Assembly (NCBI RefSeq): GCF_000720765.1
Contig: NZ_JODC01000008.1
Location: 434,001-498,000 of the forward strand
DNA length: 64,000 nt
Direction of reading: 5' to 3'
Source of the DNA: Streptomyces sp. NRRL S-646
GTDB lineage: Bacteria > Actinomycetota > Actinomycetes > Streptomycetales > Streptomycetaceae
Shown here: positions 1-9,030 of the stretch, one piece after another
How positions within the stretch are numbered: position 1 is the stretch's first letter
How the letters are laid out: each line of letters begins with the position of its first letter
Program-made: the position numbers and the translations under genes
The notes under the pieces: generated by a model
Databases searched by the model: none
What the model saw: only the letters and a program-made list of their open reading frames with translations
Told to the model about the DNA's origin: nothing

Positions 1-31
1 CGCTGTGCCGATGACCGTGCCGGGGACCTGA

Positions 32-1240
32 TCACAGCCCTGTGGTTGAAGGGTTGAGGAAGTGGAAACCCGGCCCGGGGTGCATCAGGAAGTCGTGGTG
101 GGAGATGTTCCACGCATAGGCGCCCGCCAGCGAGAACACCACCCGGTCGCCGGCCCTGAGCCCCGGCGCGGGTACCCGGCGGGCCAGGACATCCTTGGGT
201 GTGCACAGCTGCCCGGCCAGGGTGACCAGCTCGCCCGCGGCGGCCGACCGCGGCCACGGGTGCGGCCAGGCATCCACCTTCAGCACGGAACAGGGCTGGT
301 CGTGGCCCTTCGTCGCCGGGGTCCGCAGGTGGTGGGTGCCGCCGCGGACCACCGCGAACTCCTCGCCGTGACTGCGCTTCACGTCCAGCACCTCGGTGGC
401 GTACCAGCCGCAGTACGCCGTCAGCGCCCGCCCCGGCTCGATACGCAGGGTCAGCTCGGGGTGCGCCTCGGTCAGACGGGCGAGACCGCTGCCGTACCCG
501 GACCAGTCGAAGCGGTGCTCCGGGTCCGTGTAGTCGACGGTCATGCCGCCGCCGATGTTGACCTCGGCGAGCGGAACACCGTGGCCCGTCGCCCAGGACA
601 CCACGGACTCGGCCACCGCAAGCTGCTCCGCCGCCTCCAGGCCACTGGCCAAGTGCGCGTGAACACCCAGTAGTTCGAGGTGCGGATACGTCCCGTCGGC
701 GAGCGCCCGGATGACGTCGACGGCCTGTGCCGGGTCCAGGCCGAACGGCGTCGGACGGCCCCCCATCGCCAGTGAGCTGCCCGCCAGCGCCCCGTCCGGG
801 ACCGGAAGATTGACGCGTACCAGCACCGCCACCCGTCGCCCCGGCGCGCACCTGCGCGCCAGCTCGGCCAGCATGCGCAGTTCGTACTCGCTCTCCACAT
901 GGAAACGGTCCACGCCGAGCTCCAGTGCGGCCCGCACCTCGTCCGGCGTCTTGCCGGGACCGCCGAAGGCGAGCGGCCGGTCCGGGACCGCTTTGGCGAC
1001 GTGGGCGAGTTCACCGCCCGAGGAGACCTCGTAGCCGTCGACGTACGGGCCGAGTGCGCCGAGGATCTCCGGCTCCGGGTTGGCCTTGGCGGCGTAGTAC
1101 ACCTCGACCCGCTCGGGCAGTGCGGTCCGGACGGCGGCGGCATGGTCACGCAGAGCCGCCAAGTCGTAGATGTACGCGGGCAGTTCGGCGGCGGGCAGGG
1201 ACAGGACGCGATCGCGGACCGTGGGCGTCGGCTCGCTCAT
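32..1240 (-). CDS. Fold-III PLP-dependent decarboxylase of the siderophore operon (LysA/SbnH-like)
   Basis: 402-residue alanine-racemase-fold (fold type III) PLP enzyme of the diaminopimelate/ornithine decarboxylase group. Visible motifs are YYAAKAN with the PLP lysine K52, the GVHAHLASG segment, the phosphate-binding NIGGGM, EPGRAL, a C-x3-D motif in LCTPKD, and GAYAWNIS near the C terminus. It is the last gene of the operon and overlaps the preceding NIS synthetase by 4 bp (ATGA). ATG at 1240 is chosen because of that overlap and a GGGAGC ribosome site; the reading frame stays open upstream, but only inside the neighbour. By analogy with SbnH of the staphyloferrin B locus it may decarboxylate an amino-acid or citryl-amino-acid intermediate; SfaC of staphyloferrin A is a related racemase-like enzyme. 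The substrate cannot be read from sequence. Confidence 0.88.
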   Translation of the reverse strand: MSEPTPTVRDRVLSLPAAELPAYIYDLAALRDHAAAVRTALPERVEVYYAAKANPEPEILGALGPYVDGYEVSSGGELAHVAKAVPDRPLAFGGPGKTPDEVRAALELGVDRFHVESEYELRMLAELARRCAPGRRVAVLVRVNLPVPDGALAGSSLAMGGRPTPFGLDPAQAVDVIRALADGTYPHLELLGVHAHLASGLEAAEQLAVAESVVSWATGHGVPLAEVNIGGGMTVDYTDPEHRFDWSGYGSGLARLTEAHPELTLRIEPGRALTAYCGWYATEVLDVKRSHGEEFAVVRGGTHHLRTPATKGHDQPCSVLKVDAWPHPWPRSAAAGELVTLAGQLCTPKDVLARRVPAPGLRAGDRVVFSLAGAYAWNISHHDFLMHPGPGFHFLNPSTTGL

Positions 1241-3009
1241 CGGGTGCTCCCGGTCGTGTCGCGCAGGATGTCCTCGGCGAGCGGGGACGGCAGCCGGACG
1301 TAGCCGGCGTCCCGGTCCGCCCTGCGTTCCCAGCGGGTCAGCAGGTTGGCCTTGGCGGGCAGCGGCACCCCGGCGAGCAGGGCGGCGAGCCTCGGCGGGC
1401 AGCCGTGGCGGTCGGCATACGTCTGGAGCGTGGCGCGCACCCGTCCCCACAGGGCCGCCTCCGCCTGCGGGTGCAGGTCGGCGAGGGCGGCGAGCAGCTC
1501 GGCAACGTGGTTGACGAGCAGGCAGTACACGACCCGGTCCCAGCCGCGCTGCGCGTCGTACGTCATCGGGCCCGCGACCTCGGGCGGCAGCGAGGCCAGC
1601 GTGTCGGCGTGGTGGTCGGGGACGAGCTTGGTGCCCTCCAGGTCGCGGAAGAGGACCTGGGCGGGCATGCCGTCGCCGCCGACGCACACCAGGACGTTCT
1701 GCAGGTGGGGTTCCAGGACCAGTCCGTGGTCGAAGTACGCGGCCAGGACGGGCGGGACCAGCAGATCGAGATACGAGGACCACCAGGCGAGGGCCGTGCG
1801 TACGTCCGCTCCGTCGAGGAGGCGGGAGACGTGGGCGGCGCCGGTCGGATACTCGTCGGCGACGGCCGCCGCGAGCAGCGGGACCGTGCCCGGGGCGAGG
1901 CGGCGCGGCAGGCCCTCGCGGACGATGACGCCGAAGCCCTCGAACAGGTCGCGGTCGGGGGTGCCGTCGGGGCCGGGCAGGGCCAGCGTGCGGTAGGCCG
2001 GCTCGCGCAGCACGGCGCTGGCGGGAAAGCGGTCGGCCAGGTCGGCGAGTGCCGGGGCCAGCACGCGGGTCAGGGCGACGGCGCCGGACAGCTCGTAACT
2101 GCTGTTCTTGCGCAGGCAGTTGGTGATGCGGACGTTCAGGCTGAACTTGAGGAAGGTCTCGCCGTCGTACAGGGTGCGCACCGAAGCGGTGGCCGCGAAG
2201 GGCTGCCCGCCCGGGCCCAGGTCGAGGATGTCGCCGCGGTCGAGGGCGGCGCGCAGGGCCGGGTGGGCCTGGAGCGTCCCGTACTGCCAGGGGTGGGCGG
2301 GGAGCAGCCGGTAGCCCTCAGGTACGTCGGTGCGCAGTCCGTCCAGCGGGGCGGTCGCCGACGGGTCCGCCGACTCCTCGGCGATCAGGTGGGCGCGGAC
2401 GGCGAGGTGCCGCAGCGGGAAGGAGGCACCGACCTCGGGAGCGTATGCGGACCAGGCGAGCGGGTCGCCGGTACGGGCCTTGGGCGTGGGGTGGAAGCGG
2501 TGTCCGAACAGCAGCGACTGCTCGGAGGCCAGGTAGGCGGAGAGCCGGTCGTCCGGGAGGCGGGCGGGACGCGTGGCGGCGAGTGCGGTGGTGATGGCGT
2601 CGTGGCTGGAGGCGATCTGCTCCAGGAACTCCTCGTTGCGCACGCCGGTGCGCAGCGACAGCTCGTCGTGCGTGTACTCGGCCAGGCGCCGCCAGTCCAC
2701 CTCCGACCAGCCGTCCTCGCCCTGTTCGCTCACGGGGCCGGTGAACCGGTGCGCGCCCAGCAGCGAGGTACGACGCAGCGCGACCCGCAGCAGCACTCCG
2801 CGGCGCGGCAGCCGCAGCAGCAGCCGGCCGTCGGCGACGACCGACTGGTGCTCGGGGCCCGACACCTCGCGCAGCAGGCAGTTGAGGAGCGTGTGGGCCA
2901 CGGCGTCGTCGGCGGAGGGGAGCTCGGCGGGCGCGGCGGTACTCCCGGGCGGGCAGAGCGAGATCGCGGTCCCCCCGGACGAGGTCTGCGGACGGATCAG
3001 CGAGGGCAT
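1237..3009 (-). CDS. IucA/IucC-type NIS siderophore synthetase (590 aa)
   Basis: ATP-dependent, NRPS-independent siderophore synthetase that condenses a carboxylate (typically citrate) with an amine or alcohol through an adenylate. Family hallmarks are visible: HPWQ at residues 239-242, KFSLNVRITNCLRKN at about 288-302, EPHLQN at 433-438 and FRDLEGT at 454-460. The length matches the family (about 580-630). The ATG at 3009 shares one base with the TGA of the upstream MFS gene, and the 3' end overlaps the PLP decarboxylase, so translation is coupled. With the other NIS enzyme (4208-5911) it should catalyse two successive amide-forming steps. It is clearly a different subtype from its partner; which step each performs is not decidable here. 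Confidence 0.95.
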   Translation of the reverse strand: MPSLIRPQTSSGGTAISLCPPGSTAAPAELPSADDAVAHTLLNCLLREVSGPEHQSVVADGRLLLRLPRRGVLLRVALRRTSLLGAHRFTGPVSEQGEDGWSEVDWRRLAEYTHDELSLRTGVRNEEFLEQIASSHDAITTALAATRPARLPDDRLSAYLASEQSLLFGHRFHPTPKARTGDPLAWSAYAPEVGASFPLRHLAVRAHLIAEESADPSATAPLDGLRTDVPEGYRLLPAHPWQYGTLQAHPALRAALDRGDILDLGPGGQPFAATASVRTLYDGETFLKFSLNVRITNCLRKNSSYELSGAVALTRVLAPALADLADRFPASAVLREPAYRTLALPGPDGTPDRDLFEGFGVIVREGLPRRLAPGTVPLLAAAVADEYPTGAAHVSRLLDGADVRTALAWWSSYLDLLVPPVLAAYFDHGLVLEPHLQNVLVCVGGDGMPAQVLFRDLEGTKLVPDHHADTLASLPPEVAGPMTYDAQRGWDRVVYCLLVNHVAELLAALADLHPQAEAALWGRVRATLQTYADRHGCPPRLAALLAGVPLPAKANLLTRWERRADRDAGYVRLPSPLAEDILRDTTGSTR

Positions 3010-4211
3010 CAGCGGCTCCTGCGGGTGCGGGGGGTCAGCGGGGGGAGGAAAGTGGCCAGTACGGTGACTGCGGCGGCCGCGCTGCCGGTCAGCACCGGTG
3101 CGGCCGGGCCGAAGCGGGCGCTGCCCGCCGCCGCGGCCACTCCTGCGGCGACCGCGCCGGCCTTGGAGAAGAACTCCAGCGAGCCGAACATCCCGCCCGG
3201 CGCCCGGCCCTTGGCGCAGTCGGCGGCCAGCACCGACAGACACACCAGGCCGAGGGTGAGGCCCGCGCCCAGCAGCAGGCGCACGGCGATCAGCGTGGGC
3301 AGAGAGCCGGCGATCCCGTGCCCGGCGAGCCCGAGCGCGATGAAGGCGAAGCCGAGCGCGATCCCGGTGCGGGGGCGGCTGTGGAAGACGGAGTGCACGG
3401 CCAGTGCCGAGACCAGGTAGCACAGGTGGGGGAGGGCGAACAGCACGCCGGACAGGGTCGGTGAGGTGCCCGGGAGGCGGTCGTCGACGAGGGCGATGAG
3501 GTAGGGGAAGGAGATGACGGTGGAGAAGACGAAGGCGAACTCCAAGGCGTACAGGGCCTTGAGGGAGACCAGCGGCGGCGCGGCCACGCAAGTCGTCTCG
3601 GGGGCGTTCTCCGACCCCTGTGCGGCAGGCTCCGGTTCGGGCAGCACGGCGAGCAACAGGGCAGCGCCCAGCGGCAGTACGGCGAGCAGGGCGTACTGGC
3701 GGTGCGGTGACAGCCAGCCCGACAGGGAGCCGACCACGATCGGGGCCACGACCAGCGCGGCCCGCGCGCTGCCCTGCATCAAGGTGAGCGCCTTGGACAG
3801 GGCCGGCCCCTCCAGGGCGGCGCCCAGGTACCCGTTGGACGCGGCGAACGTGCCGCCCAGGATGCCCTGCAGCACCAGCGCCACGGTGAACGTGGCCAGG
3901 GAGTCCGCCCAGCCCGCGAGGAGGAAGGCCACGGCCAGGCCCAACTGGGCGCGCAGCAGGAGTCGTTTACGGCCGTAGCGGTCGGCGAGCCGTCCCCACA
4001 GCGGGGCGCCCAGCGCACCGAACACGGTCGGCACGACGTACAGCACCCCTGCCCAGCGTGCGTGGCGATCCCCCAACCCCGGGAGGATCTCGGTGAGATA
4101 CGGCGGCAGCCCGAGTGCCGCGAAGGACGCCACGAAGTAGCAGCCGGCGACCGCATGAACATGCCCGCGGGTGAACGCCGTGCCCGGCATCCTCAGAGTC
4201 TCGGCGCTCAT
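3009..4211 (-). CDS. MFS transporter, probable siderophore exporter
   Basis: 400-residue multi-spanning membrane protein with about 12 hydrophobic segments and the MFS loop 2-3 motif (GRLADRYGRKR). It sits between the two NIS synthetase genes with a 4-bp overlap upstream and a 1-bp overlap downstream, the same arrangement in which SfaA, SbnD and CiuF-type exporters occur in staphyloferrin and corynebactin loci. The role inferred from context is export of the finished apo-siderophore across the membrane. No substrate-specific residues can be assigned. Confidence 0.9.
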   Translation of the reverse strand: MSAETLRMPGTAFTRGHVHAVAGCYFVASFAALGLPPYLTEILPGLGDRHARWAGVLYVVPTVFGALGAPLWGRLADRYGRKRLLLRAQLGLAVAFLLAGWADSLATFTVALVLQGILGGTFAASNGYLGAALEGPALSKALTLMQGSARAALVVAPIVVGSLSGWLSPHRQYALLAVLPLGAALLLAVLPEPEPAAQGSENAPETTCVAAPPLVSLKALYALEFAFVFSTVISFPYLIALVDDRLPGTSPTLSGVLFALPHLCYLVSALAVHSVFHSRPRTGIALGFAFIALGLAGHGIAGSLPTLIAVRLLLGAGLTLGLVCLSVLAADCAKGRAPGGMFGSLEFFSKAGAVAAGVAAAAGSARFGPAAPVLTGSAAAAVTVLATFLPPLTPRTRRSR

Positions 4212-5911
4212 GCGGAACCCCCGCCGGGCAGCAGGTAGTTGGGGCCGCTCGTGTAGTGCTTGTTGACGTCAGCGGCACCCGAGCGCTCCTTGCTGAGCAG
4301 CGTGCCGGCCGTGACCATGGCCTTGACCGGCAATCGCGGTGCATCGAGGACATGCGCCCGCAGGACCGCGCCCGCGTCACCGCCGAGTCGGTCGACGGCC
4401 TCCGCGAGCCGTTCGCGCACGAGCGCCAGCAGAGCGTCCCGGTGCCGGGCGAGACCGAATGCGTAGGCCCCCGCGCACAGATGGACCGTGATGGTGGTGA
4501 ACACGTCGGCGACCGGACCGTCCCCGGCGGTGAAGGTCCGCGGGTCGTCGAAGCCCCAGGGCCCGGGCAGTACGGCCGACAGCCGCGAGGCGTTGATGCG
4601 GGGCCCGTCGTTGTCCTTGAACAGCAACCGCAGACTGCCCGGCCCCAGCACCAGCGAGACGTTCTGCTGGTGCGACTCGAGCGCGATGCCGTAGCCGAAC
4701 AGGGCGGTCTGCCAGTCGAACAGCAACGACAGACAGGCGTCCAGCAGGGCCAGTGGATCGCCGCCGTAGAAGCGGTCGGCCAGGTGGTCCAGGACGGGCC
4801 GCCCGCCGGGCGCCTCGGCGAGGAGCGCGGCCAGCGGAACGACGACGGACTCCTCGGGAGTGGCCGGCAAGCGGCGGCAGAGAACCGCCAGCAGTTCGTG
4901 TCCGGCGTGCGCGTAGGTGGTCTCGTCGGCATGCAGGATCGTATCCCGGAAACGGGGTTCGCGCGCGATCACCGCCTCCACCAGCCGCTGCCCCGCCGCG
5001 CCGTCGACGAGCGTGCCGGGCTTGATGGAGCGCTTGTTGCGCATGCCCAACGTGGCCGTGGCCAGGGGGAGTTTGAGGTGCAGGGACGGATCCGCGGCCA
5101 CTGCAACCGTGCGCATCGAGAGCGTCGGCACGACTTCGAGGTGAGCGTGCTCCGCGAGCAGTGCACGGCCGGCGAGGCCCGTGGTCCGCAGCGCCTCGTC
5201 GAGTGACGCGCCCACGGTCAAGGGGTGGACGGGCAGCGCCACATGGGTCTGCTCCACCTCGGGCAGACCGAGCCGCGCGGGCGAGGGCCACAGTTCCGGG
5301 AGCGGGCCGGTCAAGGTCACCGCGTCACGCGGAACGGCGAGCCAGCGCAGAGCGAAACGGGGATGGAACTCCGGTGCATACGCCCGCAGTTGCTCCTCGG
5401 ACAGGCCGGAGCGGCCGCGTGCGGTCGGGTAGACGGGGTGGTCGAGGCGGGCCGCAAGGGTGTCGTACGCCTGACCCGTCCACTGGGCCGGATCGTGCCC
5501 GTACCGGTCGATGAGCCGCCGGCCCACCTCGGTGCGGGTCTCCGCGTGCAGCCGCATCGTGTCCAGCGTCTGACGGCACTCCTCGGCGAACGCGTCGAAG
5601 CCGTCGCGGTCCACGGGCTCGGCGAGCTCACGCAGCGCGTCGAGCACGGCCTCGTACGACGTCAGCTCGGTGCCGTCCGACTCGCGCGCGAGCAGGGGCA
5701 GCCGGGCGCGGTGCTCGCACTGGTAGCCGTCCTCGGTGACGGGCAGCAGCAGGGCGTCCTCGGTGGTGGGCAGCCGCAGCCAGTCGCCGTCCGGCCGGTG
5801 CACGAGCGTGCTGCGGGTGCGCAGCCCGACGACGTCCTCACGCAGCAGGGCGCTGAGAACGCGGGTGACCAGCTCCGCCTCGCAGGTGTCCGTCACGGTC
5901 GGCGCGGTCAC
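4208..5911 (-). CDS. IucA/IucC-type NIS siderophore synthetase (567 aa)
   Basis: Second NIS synthetase of the operon. Motifs: HPLTVG (229-234), SMRTV (265-269), KLPLATATLGMRNKR (280-294), ESHQQN (412-417) and KDNDGPRI (432-439), which together form the ATP and carboxylate site in this fold. The start is GTG at 5911, overlapping the stop of the ATP-grasp gene by 4 bp (GTGA). The long KLPLATATLGMRNKR block differs from the KFSLNVRITN version in the other synthetase, so the two are not recent duplicates and probably act on different substrates. Expected reaction: adenylation of citrate, or of a citryl intermediate, and amide formation with an amine. Confidence 0.95.
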   Translation of the reverse strand: MTAPTVTDTCEAELVTRVLSALLREDVVGLRTRSTLVHRPDGDWLRLPTTEDALLLPVTEDGYQCEHRARLPLLARESDGTELTSYEAVLDALRELAEPVDRDGFDAFAEECRQTLDTMRLHAETRTEVGRRLIDRYGHDPAQWTGQAYDTLAARLDHPVYPTARGRSGLSEEQLRAYAPEFHPRFALRWLAVPRDAVTLTGPLPELWPSPARLGLPEVEQTHVALPVHPLTVGASLDEALRTTGLAGRALLAEHAHLEVVPTLSMRTVAVAADPSLHLKLPLATATLGMRNKRSIKPGTLVDGAAGQRLVEAVIAREPRFRDTILHADETTYAHAGHELLAVLCRRLPATPEESVVVPLAALLAEAPGGRPVLDHLADRFYGGDPLALLDACLSLLFDWQTALFGYGIALESHQQNVSLVLGPGSLRLLFKDNDGPRINASRLSAVLPGPWGFDDPRTFTAGDGPVADVFTTITVHLCAGAYAFGLARHRDALLALVRERLAEAVDRLGGDAGAVLRAHVLDAPRLPVKAMVTAGTLLSKERSGAADVNKHYTSGPNYLLPGGGSA

Positions 5912-7083
5912 GGCTGGATCTCCCAGCGCTGCGCGGCCAGGAAGTCGGCCGACACCCGGTCCACCGTCGCCTGGTCGGTGCCGACGGCCCGCAGGACGCC
6001 GAGGTAGTCGCGGTTGGTGCGGTACAGCTCGTGCCGCTCCCCCGGGGACCGCAGCGGACGGTACGTCAGATGGGTGCCGTCAACGGTCAGTTCCTGTGCT
6101 GAGGGAGCCTCGGTGAGGGTTCCGGCGCGATCGGCGCACGGGTATTCCAGACGTGCGGCGCCGTCACGGCGGGCCCGCAGGTCGGCGGGGAGCCGCTCAC
6201 CCAGATGGGCACGGAGGATCAGCTCGAAGAGCGGTATCTCCAGCAGCCGGGCCAGCAGCAGATCGCACTGGTCGCCGATGGCACGGTAGTTGACCTCGAT
6301 GATCCTGGCCCGGCCCGCGTTCACCACGAACTCGGTGTGACAGGCGCCGAACCCGACGCCCAGCGCGTCCAGTTGGGCGAGAACCTGGGCGACGACCGGC
6401 TCGGGATGGGAGGGGACGAAGGTGAGGCGCTCCTCGATGAAGTACGGCTGGGGCGACAGCTCGGTGTGGAAACCGCCCAGCACATGGCGGACGTGGCCGT
6501 CGCCGAGCGTCTCCAGGGTGTAGAGCTCGCCGGGGAGGTACTCCTCGACGAGCAGGACGGCACCGGGGCGGCGCTCAAGGATTTCCTTGGCGTGCGTGGT
6601 CAGTTGCTCGGCGTCGTCGACCAGGACGACGTCCTCGCTGGCCACGCCCTCGCGGGGCTTCAGGACGCACGGGTACGGCGCGTCGTGGGGCGCGACCGGC
6701 TCCGTGAGCTCGGCCGACCACACCGTGTCCACGCCGGCGACGGCGAGCCTGCGCCGCATCTCCGCCTTGTCCTTGGTGGCGAGCGCGGCCCGCCAGTCCT
6801 TGGCGGGCAGGCCGAAGTAGGCGGCGGCCAGGGCGGCCTGGGCCTGGAGGTGGTCGCTGTTGGTGAAGACGGCGTCGGGACGGTGGTGCGTCGAGATCCG
6901 GGTGATGACCGCCCGGTGGTCGCGGACGTCGCACTCCAGGACCTCGGCCTCAGGGTGGGCGCTGCGGTGGGCCTCGGGCTGGTCGGTGAGGACGGTGACG
7001 TCCAGGCCCAGCCGGGCGGCGGCGGGCAGGAAGCCCTCGGAGACGGAGTCGGTCGGATTGAGGGCAAGCAGGTACAGGCGCAT
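5908..7083 (-). CDS. ATP-grasp ligase in the siderophore operon
   Basis: 391-residue ATP-grasp protein. The first 90 residues form a Rossmann-like preATP-grasp domain. The ATP-binding lysine is K142 in VLKPREG, the adenine-contacting acidic pair is E180/E181 in VEEYLPGE, and the metal ligands are E263 and N265 in IIEVNYRA. Enzymes of this type join a carboxylate to an amine through an acyl phosphate. It is the first biosynthetic gene after the import genes and overlaps the first NIS synthetase by 4 bp, so a role in the same pathway is well supported by context. Staphyloferrin A and B loci lack such an enzyme; it could add an amino acid or make a building block. ATG at 7083 follows an 83-bp gap that contains a hairpin. 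Confidence 0.9.
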   Translation of the reverse strand: MRLYLLALNPTDSVSEGFLPAAARLGLDVTVLTDQPEAHRSAHPEAEVLECDVRDHRAVITRISTHHRPDAVFTNSDHLQAQAALAAAYFGLPAKDWRAALATKDKAEMRRRLAVAGVDTVWSAELTEPVAPHDAPYPCVLKPREGVASEDVVLVDDAEQLTTHAKEILERRPGAVLLVEEYLPGELYTLETLGDGHVRHVLGGFHTELSPQPYFIEERLTFVPSHPEPVVAQVLAQLDALGVGFGACHTEFVVNAGRARIIEVNYRAIGDQCDLLLARLLEIPLFELILRAHLGERLPADLRARRDGAARLEYPCADRAGTLTEAPSAQELTVDGTHLTYRPLRSPGERHELYRTNRDYLGVLRAVGTDQATVDRVSADFLAAQRWEIQP

Positions 7084-7121
7084 GGCTGATGAACAACTTC
7101 CGCTGGCGGGTGGGGGGTCGA

Positions 7122-7152
7122 GGGCGGGCCGCGGTGGTGCGGCGGCCCGCCC
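7122..7152 (-). terminator. GC hairpin between binding-protein and ATP-grasp genes
   Basis: Inverted repeat GGGCGGGCC (7122-7130) / GGCCCGCCC (7144-7152) in the only sizeable gap inside the operon, just after the binding-protein stop codon. No T-run follows on the minus strand. It may lower transcription of the biosynthetic genes relative to the transporter genes, or protect the 3' end of the transporter mRNA. Function inferred. Confidence 0.5.
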
Positions 7153-7166
7153 CGAGAGAGCGGGAG

Positions 7167-8186
7167 TTACTTCTTCGGGAGCTCCACGCCGGTGGCCTTC
7201 GCCACGTCCTTGAGCATCTGCTCCGCGGCCTGGACGCCGATGCCGGACATCCAGGTCTCGTCCGGGACGGTGAACACCTTGCCGTCCTTGACGGCCGGCA
7301 GGGACTTCCACACCGGGTTGGAGGTGACCTGCTTCTGCTGGGTCTTGTCCGGGGTGTCGGCGGTGGTCACGAAGATCAGGTCGGCGTCGGCCTGGTCGAT
7401 CTCCTCCGCGCTGACGTCCTTCATGGTGACGTCGGGGTCGTTCGACACCTGGGACTTGGGCCGCTTGAAGCCGATGTCGTTGAGGACGACACCGCTGTAG
7501 GAGTTGGTCTGGTAGAGGCGCGTCGGACCGGCGATGAAGCGGACCACGGACGCGGTCGGCATGGTGCCGCCGTCCTTCTTCCTGATGGCCTCACCCAGCG
7601 CCTTGGCCTGCGTCTCGTACTCCTTGACCTTCGCGGCGGCCTCCTTCTCCAGCCCGAGCGCTTCGGCGTGCACCTTGAGGTTCTGCTTCCAGACACCGCC
7701 GGTGGTCTCCGTGAAGACGGTCGGGGCGATGGCGCTGAGCTTGTCGTAGACCTTTTCGTGCCGGACCTTCGACGACAGGATCAGATCGGGCTTCAGAGAG
7801 GCGATCTTCTCCAGGTTGGGCTCGAGAAGCGGGCCGACGTCGGCGGTGCCGCTCAGCTCGCCCTTCAGATACGTCGGGAAACCGCCCTCGGTCTTGAAGT
7901 GGGGGGCGACCGCGCCGACCGGGTCGATGCCGAGCAGGGTGACGTCGTCGAGCTCACCGGTGTCGAGCACCACGACCCGCTTGGGCTGCGAGGGGATCTT
8001 TACGTCACCCATCACGGTCTTGAGGGTGCGTGGGAAGCCGGCCGACGCCGAGCCGGATGCCTTCGCGGAGTCGGCGTCGTCGGACTTCTCGCTGCCGCAG
8101 GCGGCCAGTACGGCCGTACCGAGCACGACGGAGAGCAGCACGGCGATCAGCCGGCCGATTCCGCGCAGGGGAGAGCGCTTGAACAT
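7167..8186 (-). CDS. Ferric-siderophore-binding lipoprotein of ABC importer
   Basis: 339-residue FecB/FepB-type solute-binding protein. A basic N terminus and hydrophobic stretch lead to the lipobox LAAC with C30 as the lipidation site, followed by a Ser/Ala/Asp-rich linker. The mature part has the typical PKRVVVLDTGELDDV start of the first lobe and the PDLILSS motif. It would bind ferric siderophore outside the membrane and deliver it to the FecCD permeases encoded directly upstream. The gene follows the ATPase gene by 34 bp. The purified protein would be a direct probe for the cluster's own product. Confidence 0.93.
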   Translation of the reverse strand: MFKRSPLRGIGRLIAVLLSVVLGTAVLAACGSEKSDDADSAKASGSASAGFPRTLKTVMGDVKIPSQPKRVVVLDTGELDDVTLLGIDPVGAVAPHFKTEGGFPTYLKGELSGTADVGPLLEPNLEKIASLKPDLILSSKVRHEKVYDKLSAIAPTVFTETTGGVWKQNLKVHAEALGLEKEAAAKVKEYETQAKALGEAIRKKDGGTMPTASVVRFIAGPTRLYQTNSYSGVVLNDIGFKRPKSQVSNDPDVTMKDVSAEEIDQADADLIFVTTADTPDKTQQKQVTSNPVWKSLPAVKDGKVFTVPDETWMSGIGVQAAEQMLKDVAKATGVELPKK

Positions 8187-8220
8187 GGGGGGTGGGTCTT
8201 CCTGGTAGGGGAGTGGTGGG

Positions 8221-9030
8221 TCAGGCGGATGCGGCCGGTTGCCGGACCGCGCTGCTCTTCGGGACGACCAGCGGGGTGCCGGTCTCCGGGTCGGGGATCA
8301 CCCGGCAGTCCACGTCGAACACGGACCTGACCAGGCCTGCGTCGAGGACGTCGGCCGGGGTGCCGGCGGCGGCGAGGCGGCCCTCCTTGAGGACCACCAT
8401 GTGGTCCGCGTAGCGGGCGGCCTGTCCGAGGTCGTGCAGCACCATCACCACGGTGCGGCCCGCCTCGGCGTGCAGGGCGGTCACCAGGTCGAGGACGTCG
8501 AGCTGGTGCCGCAGGTCGAGGAAGGTGGTCGGCTCGTCCAGCAGAAGCAGCTCGGTGTCCTGGGCCAACGCCAGCGCGATCCAGGCGCGTTGGCGCTGAC
8601 CGCCGGAGAGCCGGTCGACGGGCTGGTCGCGCAGGGACGTGGTGCCGGTGCGCTCCAGCGCCTCGTCCACCGCCCGCTGGTCTGCGGCCGACCATGGGCT
8701 CAGCAGGCGCTGGTGCGGATAGCGGCCCAGGCGTACGAGCGCCTCGACGGTGATCGCTTCCGGGGTGACCGGCTGCTGGGGCAGCAGTCCCATCCGGCGG
8801 GCGAGCGTCCGCGCGGACATACGGTGGATGTCCGCGCCGTCCAGCGTGACGCTCCCGGCGGACGGGGCCAGCAACCGGCTCAGCCCCCGCAACAGGGTTG
8901 ATTTTCCACAGGCGTTGGGCCCGACGATCGCGGTGACGGCGCCGCCCGGCAGCGTCAGATCGAGCCCGCCGACGACGAGCCGGTCGCCGTAGCGCAGATC
9001 GAGGCCCTGGGTCTGAATCTGGTTGGTCAT
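8221..9030 (-). CDS. Siderophore ABC transporter ATPase (FecE/FepC type)
   Basis: 269-residue ATPase with Walker A GPNACGKST, Q-loop segment LLPQQ, signature LSGGQRQR, Walker B LLLLDEP and switch histidine in VLHDLGQA. Sequence and length are typical of the FecE/FepC/FhuC iron group. The ATG at 9030 overlaps the upstream permease stop by 4 bp. It energises import through the two permeases encoded upstream. Confidence 0.96.
   Translation of the reverse strand: MTNQIQTQGLDLRYGDRLVVGGLDLTLPGGAVTAIVGPNACGKSTLLRGLSRLLAPSAGSVTLDGADIHRMSARTLARRMGLLPQQPVTPEAITVEALVRLGRYPHQRLLSPWSAADQRAVDEALERTGTTSLRDQPVDRLSGGQRQRAWIALALAQDTELLLLDEPTTFLDLRHQLDVLDLVTALHAEAGRTVVMVLHDLGQAARYADHMVVLKEGRLAAAGTPADVLDAGLVRSVFDVDCRVIPDPETGTPLVVPKSSAVRQPAASA

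Noticed and set aside
925..3420. Long open frame on the plus strand (831 codons)
   Set aside because: It lies opposite the NIS synthetase and MFS genes, is very rich in Arg/Gly/Gln without domain pattern, and results from GC-rich codons on the other strand.
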